Shown here one piece after another: positions 26,309 through 34,329 of a stretch of DNA of 64,000 nucleotides. Position 1 is the stretch's first letter. The number at the start of each line of letters is the position of its first letter. The stretch lies in assembly GCF_019345465.1 (NCBI RefSeq), contig NZ_JAHKRC010000020.1, positions 41,808 to 105,807 of the forward strand, given 5' to 3'. Below the pieces are notes generated by a model. It saw only the letters and a program-made list of their open reading frames with translations, had not been told where the DNA came from and searched no databases. The translations under genes were made by a program, and so were the position numbers. Source of the stretch: Pseudomonas sp. NKUCC02_KPG. Its GTDB lineage: Bacteria; Pseudomonadota; Gammaproteobacteria; Pseudomonadales; Pseudomonadaceae.

Positions 26309-26346
26309 AAAACGCCCGTGGCCCAAAAAGCCACGGGCGTTTTGCG
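26309..26346 (+). terminator. Terminator after the FabH-like gene
   Basis: A 14-bp perfect stem (AAAACGCCCGTGGC / GCCACGGGCGTTTT) with a 7-base loop, ending in T-rich sequence. Confidence 0.9.
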
Positions 26347-26370
26347 TTCTGACAGGGGCTGATGCCATCT

Positions 26371-26455
26371 GTGGGAGCGGGCTTGCTCGCGATGGCATCA
26401 ACCCGGTTTCCCTGAAGTACCGCGCCGCCCGAATCGCGAGCAAGCCCGCTCCCAC
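26371..26455. repeat. REP-type inverted repeat (GTGGGAGCGGGC family)
   Basis: GTGGGAGCGGGCTTGCTCGC and the complementary arm ending GCTCCCAC at 26455. It lies between the ketosynthase terminator and the fliC promoter. Confidence 0.9.
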
Positions 26456-26543
26456 ACCAGGGGATGTCTGGCAGGTCATCCCTCGCTAACCCCCTGAAAT
26501 ACAAGGGATGGCCTCCTGCCAGTAAAAAAATTCAAAAAACCTC

Positions 26544-26570
26544 TCAAGCAACCCGCTTTGACGACGATAA
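26544..26570 (+). promoter_or_regulatory. FliA (sigma-28) promoter of fliC
   Basis: TCAAGCAA (-35) and GACGATAA (-10) are 11 bases apart, matching TAAAGTTT-N11-GCCGATAA at most positions. It is 80 bases upstream of the fliC start and FliA is encoded at the end of the window. Confidence 0.75.
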
Positions 26571-26650
26571 CTATTACGAAGGTTCTCTAGGCCACACCCG
26601 GCGGTTGCCAGGGCCGGAAGCCGCAGTATTCATCCAATGAGGATTTCGTC

Positions 26651-28681
26651 ATGGCTTTATCAGTAAACACTAACGTCACGTCCCTGACCGTTCAGAAAAA
26701 CCTGAACAAAGCCGGTGATGCGCTTAGCACCTCGATGACCCGTTTGTCTTCCGGCCTGAAAATCAACAGCGCCAAAGACGACGCGGCTGGCCTGCAAATG
26801 GCTAACCGTCTGACTTCGCAGACCAAAGGCATGACCGTAGCGATCGCCAACGCCAACAACGGCAACTCGATCGCTCAGACTGCTGAAGGCGCGATGCAAG
26901 AGTCGACCAATATTCTGCAACGTCTGCGTGAACTGGCCCTGCAGTCCGCGAACGGTGATAAAAGCGACGCTGACCGTGCGTCCCTGCAACAAGAATTTAC
27001 AGCAAAAACCGGTGAACTGACCCGTATTGCTCAAACCACTACCTACGGTGGTCGTAACATCCTGGACGGTTCGTTCACTAACCAGTCTTTCCAAGTCGGC
27101 GCTGATGCCAACCAGACCATTTCGTTCGGCATGAGCGATATCAGCGCTACTGCTTTGAAGGGGTCTTACAGCGAGGCATCTTCGGGTGGGGCGGCTATGC
27201 AGGGGCTTTCAGCTTCTGCTATAGGCTCTGTACTGGCTGGTACGGCTACCACGACTACTACAGCTGCTTTTGCTAGTACTGATGGTACTGCTGATCTTAC
27301 TTTAACTACTGGCGGAGCAGCGTCATCGATAACAGCTACGGATAAAATTACTATTAATGGTAAGACCGTTGCTCTGACTGATGGCATGAAAGGCAACGAT
27401 CTCGCCGCTGCCATTAACACTGCCGATTCTAGCGTTACAGCAACATTTGATAATACGACTGGTGTGATGAATCTTGCCTCGGCAAAAGACATTGTCGTTG
27501 GTGGCGCTGATGCTGCTAAAACAGGTATTGCTGCTACTACAATTTCTGCTGGGGCTACTGCTACCAGTTCAGCTGTTGATAATTTGAAAACAGGTGGCAC
27601 TTCGAATCTTGCAGCTACAGATAAAATCACGATCAACGGTAAAAGCGTAATTGTTACTGATGGTATGTCGGGTACTGATCTTGCCACAGCTATTGGTAAA
27701 GCTGATGGAGATGTTAATGCAGTTTTTGATGCTGCCACCGGTGTAATGAAGCTTACTTCTACATCATCTATTGTTGTCGGTGGTGCCGATGCAGGTAAGG
27801 CGGGCCTTACAGCAATTACATCTCCACAAACAACCGCTACAACAACGAATGTCTCAAAAACTAACAGCTCAAACATGGGGGCTGATGGTGGAATTTCCGT
27901 TAACGGTAAATCAGTAGCTTGGACAGCGTCTGAAACAGTCGATCAAGTGTTGAATAAAATGAAGGCGGTTGATGGGATCAAATCTGCTTCAATCAATAGC
28001 GATGGGCGAATCGAACTCACGTCAAAGGATGGGAGTGATATCAAGCTGGCTAACACTCAAGGTGGTTCGTTGGCTCAGTTAGGGTTGTCGGCTGGCACTT
28101 CTCAAGCAAAATTGACCGCTGATACTTCGATTGAGTTGAACGGTGTTGAAGTTAAGTTCAAGAAGGGGGATAACGCCGACGCAGTCGTCTCTTCGATCAA
28201 CAGCGCCAGCACAGGTGTGACCGCCAGCAAGAATGAGGACGGCACGTTGAAGTTGTTTTCTAACAAAGACATTACTGTCAAAGATGGTGGCGCCGGTACA
28301 GGCTTGGCTGCACTGGGTCTGAAAGCTGTTTCTGATGCTGGCACTGCGAAAGCAACCACTGTTGAAACTAGCGTTGCCAGCCTGAGTGTTCTGACCGCCG
28401 CTGATTCGCAGCGTACCGTTCAGGCGCTGGCTGATGCGATTCAGCAGATCGACACGCAGCGTTCGGCTTTGGGTGCTGTGCAAAACCGTTTTGACAGCAC
28501 AGTGGCCAACCTGCAGAGTATCTCCGAGAACTCCACCGCTGCACTGGGTCGCGTTCAGGACACTGACTTCGCTTCCGAAGCGGCTCAGCTGACCAAGCAA
28601 CAAACCCTGCAACAGGCTTCGACTGCGATCCTGTCTCAGGCGAACCAACTGCCTTCCGCTGTGATGAAACTGCTTCAGTAA
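26651..28681 (+). CDS. fliC: Flagellin FliC
   Basis: A 676-residue flagellin, the filament subunit exported by the flagellar apparatus. Conserved D0/D1 regions are at residues 1-165 (including a TLR5/flg22-type epitope at 30-51 with several substitutions from the canonical peptide) and about 575-676 (ending NQLPSAVMKLLQ). The middle (about 170-570) is built of four related flagellin-IN-like repeats beginning near residues 231, 324, 411 and 490 (for example DKITINGKTVALTDGM and DKITINGKSVIVTDGM). This middle is AT-rich and uses different codons from the ends, a sign of recombination in the variable domain. GAGGATTTC precedes the ATG. Confidence 0.97.
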   Translation: MALSVNTNVTSLTVQKNLNKAGDALSTSMTRLSSGLKINSAKDDAAGLQMANRLTSQTKGMTVAIANANNGNSIAQTAEGAMQESTNILQRLRELALQSANGDKSDADRASLQQEFTAKTGELTRIAQTTTYGGRNILDGSFTNQSFQVGADANQTISFGMSDISATALKGSYSEASSGGAAMQGLSASAIGSVLAGTATTTTTAAFASTDGTADLTLTTGGAASSITATDKITINGKTVALTDGMKGNDLAAAINTADSSVTATFDNTTGVMNLASAKDIVVGGADAAKTGIAATTISAGATATSSAVDNLKTGGTSNLAATDKITINGKSVIVTDGMSGTDLATAIGKADGDVNAVFDAATGVMKLTSTSSIVVGGADAGKAGLTAITSPQTTATTTNVSKTNSSNMGADGGISVNGKSVAWTASETVDQVLNKMKAVDGIKSASINSDGRIELTSKDGSDIKLANTQGGSLAQLGLSAGTSQAKLTADTSIELNGVEVKFKKGDNADAVVSSINSASTGVTASKNEDGTLKLFSNKDITVKDGGAGTGLAALGLKAVSDAGTAKATTVETSVASLSVLTAADSQRTVQALADAIQQIDTQRSALGAVQNRFDSTVANLQSISENSTAALGRVQDTDFASEAAQLTKQQTLQQASTAILSQANQLPSAVMKLLQ

Positions 28682-28704
28682 TTTCAGCGCTCGGTTGATA
28701 ACGG

Positions 28705-28736
28705 AAGGGCGAGTTTACTCGCCCTTTTGTTTTTTC
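28705..28736 (+). terminator. Terminator after fliC
   Basis: AAGGGCGAG pairs with CTCGCCCTT around a short loop and is followed by TTGTTTTTT. Confidence 0.85.
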
Positions 28737-28759
28737 AGAGGTGAGGTGATGACATTGAC

Positions 28760-29086
28760 ATGAGCATCAAACTGAATACCGCCCACCCAGCCGCCGTCAG
28801 CCCGTCCAGCCCCGCGACCGCACCGGTTGCAATTTCCAGGGCTGACGCAGATGACTTCGCGCTGCTCGGCAAGCCGCCTAAAGCAGTCAGTGATTTGCGT
28901 GACTTTGCGCAGTCTAATCAGCGCCAGCTGAATTCTTCGATTGATGACACCACCGGCATCATGGTGGTCAAAGTCATCGCTACGCACAGCGGTGAAGTGA
29001 TTCGCCAGTTGCCTTCAGAAGTCGTTCTAAAGCTCGCGCAAAATCTGGCAGACCCTAATAGCCTACTTTTTAACGCCAGCGCTTGA
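28760..29086 (+). CDS. flaG: FlaG family protein
   Basis: A 108-residue protein of the FlaG family, which in Pseudomonas lies between fliC and fliD and affects filament length. The conserved end is DDTTGIMVVKVIATHSGEVIRQLPSEVVLKLAQNL. The start at 28760 (MSIKLNTAHP) is preceded by a purine-rich GAGGTGAGGTGATG stretch. No signal peptide or membrane segment is seen. Confidence 0.9.
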   Translation: MSIKLNTAHPAAVSPSSPATAPVAISRADADDFALLGKPPKAVSDLRDFAQSNQRQLNSSIDDTTGIMVVKVIATHSGEVIRQLPSEVVLKLAQNLADPNSLLFNASA

Positions 29087-29183
29087 AGGTGGCATGAAAT
29101 GTGAAGCTATCCGTGGCTTCGGCATTCTTTGTCAATAAAGTGTTCGCCAGCCAAGCGGCAGCCACCGGATAAGGAGAATAAAG

Positions 29184-30545
29184 ATGGCCAGTTCAACCAT
29201 TACAGGTGTGGGTTCGGGGTTCGATACAGTCGGTATCGTAAAGGCCTTGGTCGATGCTGAAAAAGCACCCAAGCAAGCCCAGATTACCAAGTTGCAAACC
29301 GTCACCACGACCCAGCTCTCGGCGGTGGGCATCGTGAAAGCCTCGCTTGAGACTTACCGCACAGCCATTGCCAAGCTCAACAGTGTCTCCAGTTTCAACG
29401 GATTGGCGGCGACGTCATCCGATGAAAAGATTTCCAAGGTCACCCTCGGCGACAAAGCCGCCAGCGGTACCTATGCGCTGAAAGTCACGCAACTGGCGAC
29501 CGCGCCAAAAATCACCAGCAAGGTGTTTGAAGGCAGCTCGGCAGTGGTTAACGCCAGCGAAAAAGATCAAACCCTGACCCTCTTGCAGTCGGATAGCAGC
29601 TACGACGTGAAGATCCCGGCGGGCGCGACCATGCAGCAGACTCGCGATGCGATCAACACGCAGCTGCAATCCAAGGGCTTTAGTGCCAACGTCCTGACGG
29701 ACGCCAACGGCTCGCGTCTGGTGATCAGTTCGCAGACCACCGGCAAAGGGTCCGACATCACCATCAGCGGTGACTCAGAGCTGGCTACGGGCTATGACGC
29801 CGGTAAACCGCCAGTCAATGCTGAATACACCATCGATAACATTGCCATGGAGTCGACGAGCAACAAGGTGACGTCGGCCATCAGCGGCGTGAGTCTTGAG
29901 TTGCTGGACACCAAGGAGTCCACGATTACCGTGGCGTCCAACACCTCGACCCTGAAAACCTCGGTGCAGTCGTTTGTCAGTGCCTACAACGCGCTGATGA
30001 CCATTATCAACACGCAAACTAAAGTCACCGCCACCGGCGATGCGGCGACCACCACCACCGGCGCTCTGACCGGTGACTCGTCTATGCGCCAGTTGGTCAA
30101 CGGTATTCGCAGCGAGCTGCTACAAAATACCAGCGGCTCTTCCATCGGCAACCTGGCGCAAATGGGCATCAGCACAGACCAAAAAACCGGGTTGTTGACC
30201 CTCGACGACACCAAGTGGAGCGCCGCCGTGGCACTGCCTAACGGTGCGACCGAGATTGCCAAGGTTTTTGCCGGTGACACCGGTTTGATCTCGCGCATGA
30301 CCAAAGCCACCGACAGCTATGTGGGGACGGCCGGGCTTCTAACAACTCGTGCGGCAGACTTGAATACCAAACTGACGGACCTGACGACTCAGCAGGGCGA
30401 TCTGGATCGCCGAATGGACTCGCTAAAGACATCCCTGACCGCCAAATATACGGCGATGGACGGCCTGATCGCGAAGATCAACGCCAGCAGCTCAAGCATC
30501 ATGACCACGCTTAATTCATTGAATAACCCTAAGTCGTCCAGCTGA
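29184..30545 (+). CDS. fliD: Flagellar cap protein FliD
   Basis: A 453-residue filament cap that folds flagellin at the growing tip. The N-terminal motif ITGVGSGFDTVGIVKALVDAEKAP, the central VNAEYTIDN region and the coiled C-terminus (LTTRAADLNTKLTDLTTQQGDLDRRMDSL) are standard. AAGGAG lies 10 bases before the ATG. P. aeruginosa FliD also acts as a mucin adhesin. Confidence 0.97.
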   Translation: MASSTITGVGSGFDTVGIVKALVDAEKAPKQAQITKLQTVTTTQLSAVGIVKASLETYRTAIAKLNSVSSFNGLAATSSDEKISKVTLGDKAASGTYALKVTQLATAPKITSKVFEGSSAVVNASEKDQTLTLLQSDSSYDVKIPAGATMQQTRDAINTQLQSKGFSANVLTDANGSRLVISSQTTGKGSDITISGDSELATGYDAGKPPVNAEYTIDNIAMESTSNKVTSAISGVSLELLDTKESTITVASNTSTLKTSVQSFVSAYNALMTIINTQTKVTATGDAATTTTGALTGDSSMRQLVNGIRSELLQNTSGSSIGNLAQMGISTDQKTGLLTLDDTKWSAAVALPNGATEIAKVFAGDTGLISRMTKATDSYVGTAGLLTTRAADLNTKLTDLTTQQGDLDRRMDSLKTSLTAKYTAMDGLIAKINASSSSIMTTLNSLNNPKSSS

Positions 30546-30576
30546 TTTTTCAGTGTGTGCGGCGCGGCTTCATGGC

Positions 30577-30603
30577 TAAAGTTTTCAGCGCCACAGTCGA
30601 CAT
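30577..30603 (+). promoter_or_regulatory. Possible FliA (sigma-28) promoter before fliS
   Basis: A perfect -35 TAAAGTTT followed after 11 bases by GTCGACAT (5 of 8 match to GCCGATAA). The weak -10 makes this uncertain. Confidence 0.35.
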
Positions 30604-30642
30604 AAGGGTTAAGTCCCAGACAATTTGTTACGAGGTAAGAAC

Positions 30643-31032
30643 ATGAACCCGATGCGCGCCCTTCGTCAGTATCAGAAGGTTAATTCCCACGCTCAAATCT
30701 CCGAAGCCAGCCCCCATCGCTTGATTCAAATGCTGATGGAAGGCGGTCTGGATCGCATGGCCCAGGCCAAAGGCGCAATGAGCCGTGGTGATATCCCGCA
30801 GAAGGCCATGTTGATCACCAAGGCCATCGACATCATCACCGGCCTGCGTCAGGGCCTGGATGAAGACAAGACCGATGACAAGGCTGCGTTGCAGCAGCTG
30901 GACAGCCTGTATGAATTCATGGCGGTGCGTTTGACCCAGGCCAATGCCAAGAACGACCCTGAAATCATCGATGAAGTGGCTCGCCTGCTGATCACTGTAA
31001 AAAGTGGTTGGGATGCCATTGCCCCGCAATAA
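30643..31032 (+). CDS. fliS: Flagellin export chaperone FliS
   Basis: A 129-residue FliS that binds the C-terminus of flagellin and prevents early polymerisation. Conserved features: MRALRQYQKVNSHAQISEASPHRLIQMLMEG and DIITGLRQGLD. The ATG at 30643 follows GAGGTAAG; an upstream in-frame ATG-less extension (MLRGKN) is less likely. fliT-like gene follows after 16 bases. Confidence 0.96.
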   Translation: MNPMRALRQYQKVNSHAQISEASPHRLIQMLMEGGLDRMAQAKGAMSRGDIPQKAMLITKAIDIITGLRQGLDEDKTDDKAALQQLDSLYEFMAVRLTQANAKNDPEIIDEVARLLITVKSGWDAIAPQ

Positions 31033-31048
31033 GCCCGAGGAGTGTGTC

Positions 31049-31342
31049 ATGAGCCAACTGCAACGAATTCAGGAAACCCGCGTAGCGCTGATTGATGCTC
31101 TGGCCGAGCGCAATTGGGATGCCATCGGCGAGCTGGACTCGGCTTGTCGGGTGTGTGTCGAGAGTGTTCTGGATGAGGCGCCGCTGGATGAGGCGGTGTT
31201 GCGCGAGAATCTGGAAGGGCTGTTGGTGGTGTATCGCATGCTGCTGGAAGCCGCGACCGATGAGCGTCAGTCAGTCGTTGAGCAAATGGGGCAGATCAAT
31301 CAAGCAAAAAATGCGTCAAAGGTTTACCATCTATTCGGTTAA
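31049..31342 (+). CDS. fliT: FliT-like flagellar chaperone
   Basis: A 97-residue helical protein in the usual fliT position after fliS. The sequence is divergent from enterobacterial FliT (RIQETRVALIDALAERNWDAIGELD; helix-rich throughout, no Cys-rich or membrane parts), so the call rests mostly on place, size and helical character. In other bacteria FliT guards FliD. GAGGAG lies 8 bases before the ATG. Confidence 0.7.
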   Translation: MSQLQRIQETRVALIDALAERNWDAIGELDSACRVCVESVLDEAPLDEAVLRENLEGLLVVYRMLLEAATDERQSVVEQMGQINQAKNASKVYHLFG

Positions 31343-31405
31343 GGCCTAAAGAATATGTGGTTAATCGCGTTTTAAACCGCCATAAATTTGACTATGCACA
31401 GTTTT

Positions 31406-31434
31406 TTGACTTAACTAGCTCGTTATTCTGTATT
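31406..31434 (+). promoter_or_regulatory. Possible sigma-70 promoter of fleQ
   Basis: TTGACT and TGTATT are 17 bases apart in the AT-rich stretch before fleQ, about 90 bases upstream of the start. No RpoN-type element is seen here, as expected for the master regulator. Confidence 0.5.
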
Positions 31435-31522
31435 CAGTCGTCTTAGATATCCAACAGGGTTAGGGCGTCTACATATGCCCTGCCATCCGGGGCATTGAGT
31501 TGACTAGGGAAGTTGCTATTGC

Positions 31523-33004
31523 ATGTGGCGTGAAACCAAAATTCTGTTGATCGATGACGATAGCGTCCGTCGCCGCGACCTGGCGGTGATTCTGAATTTT
31601 CTTGGTGAAGAAAATTTAGCCAGTCCTAGCCACGAATGGGAGCAAGCCGTCAAAGTCTTGCCGTCCAGTCGTGAAGTACTCTGCGTGCTTGTAGGCACGG
31701 TGAGTACTGCGGGTGGTCTTTCAAGCTTGCTTAAGACACTGGCTGTGTGGGATGAGTTCCTGCCGATCATGCTTTTAGGTGAAGTTTCTTCAGTCGATTT
31801 GCCTGAAGACCAGCGCCGCCGGGTGTTGTCCAGTCTTGAAATGCCCCCCAGCTACAGCAAATTGCTTGATTCCCTGCACCGTGCCCAGGTCTATCGCGAG
31901 ATGTACGACCAGGCCCGTGAGCGCGGCCGTCATCGTGAGCCCAACCTGTTTCGCAGCCTGGTCGGTACCAGCCGTGCGATTCAGCATGTGCGCCAGATGA
32001 TGCAGCAAGTGGCCGACACCGATGCCAGCGTCTTGATCCTCGGCGAGTCCGGGACCGGCAAGGAAGTGGTTGCACGTAACCTGCATTACCACTCCAAGCG
32101 CCGTGACGCGCCGTTTGTGCCCGTCAACTGTGGGGCGATTCCAGCCGAACTGCTCGAAAGCGAGCTGTTCGGGCATGAGAAGGGCGCCTTCACCGGGGCA
32201 ATCACCAGCCGTGCCGGGCGTTTCGAGCTGGCCAATGGCGGCACGCTGTTTCTCGATGAAATCGGCGATATGCCGCTGCCGATGCAGGTCAAGCTGCTAC
32301 GCGTGTTGCAGGAACGTACCTTTGAGCGCGTGGGCAGCAACAAGACCCAGTGCGCCGATGTGCGGATCATTGCCGCGACCCACAAAAACCTCGAAAGCAT
32401 GATTGAAGTCGGCGCCTTCCGCGAAGACTTGTACTACCGCCTCAACGTATTCCCGATTGAAATGGCGCCCCTGCGCGAGCGGGTCGAAGATATTCCGCTG
32501 TTGATGAACGAGCTGATTTCGCGCATGGAGCACGAAAAGCGTGGCTCGATCCGCTTCAATTCTGCCGCGATCATGTCGTTGTGCCGTCATGCATGGCCGG
32601 GCAACGTCCGTGAGCTGGCCAATCTGGTGGAGCGCATGGCGATCATGCATCCCTATGGCGTGATTGGCGTGGTTGAGCTGCCGAAGAAATTCCGCTACGT
32701 GGATGACGAAGACGAGCAGATGGTCGACAGCCTGCGCAGCGACATGGAAGAGCGCGTGGCCATCAACAGTGCTACTACCGATTTCGTCGCCAGCGCCAAT
32801 GCGATGCTGCCGCCCGAAGGCCTGGATCTCAAGGACTACCTGGGTGGGCTGGAGCAGGGGCTGATCCAGCAGGCGCTCGACGACGCCAATGGCATCGTCG
32901 CCCGCGCGGCAGAACGCCTGCGGATTCGTCGCACCACCCTGGTGGAAAAAATGCGCAAGTACGGCATGAGCCGTCGTGAAGGCGAAGAACAGGCAGACGA
33001 TTGA
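31523..33004 (+). CDS. fleQ: Flagellar master regulator FleQ
   Basis: A 493-residue enhancer-binding protein that activates RpoN flagellar promoters and, with c-di-GMP and FleN, controls biofilm genes. The N-terminal FleQ domain (1-130, MWRETKILLIDDD) is a receiver-like fold without phosphorylation. The AAA+ domain has Walker A GESGTGKE, GAFTGA (needed for sigma-54 contact) and a C-terminal HTH (GIVARAAERLRIRRTTLVEKMR). Near-identical to P. aeruginosa FleQ (490 residues). fleS and fleR follow after a REP and an RpoN promoter. Confidence 0.98.
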   Translation: MWRETKILLIDDDSVRRRDLAVILNFLGEENLASPSHEWEQAVKVLPSSREVLCVLVGTVSTAGGLSSLLKTLAVWDEFLPIMLLGEVSSVDLPEDQRRRVLSSLEMPPSYSKLLDSLHRAQVYREMYDQARERGRHREPNLFRSLVGTSRAIQHVRQMMQQVADTDASVLILGESGTGKEVVARNLHYHSKRRDAPFVPVNCGAIPAELLESELFGHEKGAFTGAITSRAGRFELANGGTLFLDEIGDMPLPMQVKLLRVLQERTFERVGSNKTQCADVRIIAATHKNLESMIEVGAFREDLYYRLNVFPIEMAPLRERVEDIPLLMNELISRMEHEKRGSIRFNSAAIMSLCRHAWPGNVRELANLVERMAIMHPYGVIGVVELPKKFRYVDDEDEQMVDSLRSDMEERVAINSATTDFVASANAMLPPEGLDLKDYLGGLEQGLIQQALDDANGIVARAAERLRIRRTTLVEKMRKYGMSRREGEEQADD

Positions 33005-33015
33005 CGCCTGTCTCT

Positions 33016-33099
33016 GTGGGAGCGGGCTTGCTCGCGATAGCATCACCCGTTATTCCTGACACTGCGAGGCGCCCAAATCGCGAGCAAGCCCGCTCCCAC
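33016..33099. repeat. REP-type inverted repeat (GTGGGAGCGGGC family)
   Basis: GTGGGAGCGGGCTTGCTCGC and its complement ending GCTCCCAC at 33099, just after the fleQ stop and before the fleS promoter. Confidence 0.9.
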
Positions 33100-33142
33100 A
33101 TAAGTCGGGACCGGCATTGCGGTTCGCTAGTGTTATCTATTC

Positions 33143-33158
33143 AGGCACGGGTATTGCT
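33143..33158 (+). promoter_or_regulatory. RpoN promoter of fleSR
   Basis: AGGCACGGGTATTGCT: GG (33144-33145), ten bases, GC (33156-33157). The match to TGGCACG-N4-TTGC is nearly complete. It is 53 bases before the fleS start; FleQ is known to activate fleSR. Confidence 0.85.
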
Positions 33159-33210
33159 TCGCTTGGTTCAACGAACCGTTTTATGACGGTCAGCCAAGCG
33201 AGCACGCACC

Positions 33211-34329
33211 ATGCCTCAAGCCGCCGTCCAGCTTTCTTCCGTTCCTGATCCCTATAGCCTGCTCCAAGCCCGTGTTTCGGAGCTTACGGGGGAGCTGGCG
33301 GTGGTCAGCGAGCAGCGCATGGCTGAGCTGGCGGAAAAAGAGCGACTGGCCAATCGCCTGCAACACCTGCTTGATCTGCTGCCGGGCGGGGTCATCGTCA
33401 TCGATGATCGCGGACGGGTGCGCGAGGCCAACCCTGCGGCCTGCGAGCTACTGGGCCTGCCCCTAGAGGGCGAGCTGTGGCGCCATGTGATTGCCCGCTG
33501 TTTTGCACCCCGCGAAGACGATGGTCACGAAGTCTCCCTCAAGGACGGTCGGCGCCTGTCGATTGCCACCCGTTCGCTGGATGCCGAGCCGGGGCAACTG
33601 GTCTTGCTCAATGACCTGACAGAAACCCGGCGCCTGCAAGATCAGCTTGCCCGCCATGAGCGTTTGTCGTCTTTGGGGCGGATGGTTGCCTCCCTGGCCC
33701 ACCAGATTCGTACGCCACTGTCGGCAGCGCTGATCTACGCCAGTCATTTGACCGAGCAGGCGCTGCCGCTGGAAACCCAGCAGCGCTTTGCCGGGCGCCT
33801 CAAGGAGCGTCTGCACGAGCTTGAGCATCAAGTACGCGACATGCTGGTCTTTGCCCGGGGCGAATTGCCGCTGACAGATCGGGTCAGCCCCAAGGTCCTG
33901 ATGCAAACCCTGCAGGCCGCCGCGCAAACCCATGTTCAGGGCGTGTCGATACGCTGGCAGTGCGATGCCTATACGGGGCAGCTGCTGTGCAATCGCGACA
34001 CCCTGGTGGGCGCGCTGCTGAACCTGATCGAAAACGCCCTGCAAACGGGTGCTGTGCAGGTGCGGCTTAAAGTCCATTTATACCGCCGTGATAACTGCCT
34101 GAGGCTGTGCGTGAGCGACAGTGGCAGTGGCATTGAACCCCGAGTCCTGGCGCGTTTGGGCGAACCGTTTTTCACCACCAAGGCGACCGGCACCGGTCTC
34201 GGGTTGGCGGTGGTCAACGCGGTGGTACGGGCGCATCAGGGCCACTTGCAGTTACGTTCGCGGCTGGGGCGTGGTACCTGCGCCTTGCTCAGCTTGCCGC
34301 TGATTCCCGGTGTGGCGGAGGCAAACTGA
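33211..34329 (+). CDS. fleS: Sensor histidine kinase FleS
   Basis: A 372-residue soluble kinase partner of FleR, controlling mid-tier flagellar genes. It has an N-terminal coiled coil and PAS domain (about 45-140, DLLPGGVIVIDDRGRVREAN), a HisKA domain with the phosphorylated His in ASLAHQIRTPLSAAL, and an ATPase domain with N-box (NLIENAL), G1 (DSGSGIEP) and G2 (GTGLGLAVV). No membrane helix, so it is cytoplasmic. Its stop overlaps the fleR start by one base. Confidence 0.97.
   Translation: MPQAAVQLSSVPDPYSLLQARVSELTGELAVVSEQRMAELAEKERLANRLQHLLDLLPGGVIVIDDRGRVREANPAACELLGLPLEGELWRHVIARCFAPREDDGHEVSLKDGRRLSIATRSLDAEPGQLVLLNDLTETRRLQDQLARHERLSSLGRMVASLAHQIRTPLSAALIYASHLTEQALPLETQQRFAGRLKERLHELEHQVRDMLVFARGELPLTDRVSPKVLMQTLQAAAQTHVQGVSIRWQCDAYTGQLLCNRDTLVGALLNLIENALQTGAVQVRLKVHLYRRDNCLRLCVSDSGSGIEPRVLARLGEPFFTTKATGTGLGLAVVNAVVRAHQGHLQLRSRLGRGTCALLSLPLIPGVAEAN

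Noticed and set aside
29136..29172. Sigma-28 promoter before fliD (TAAAG and CCGGATAA)
   Set aside because: The spacing between the two boxes is about 10 bases too long.
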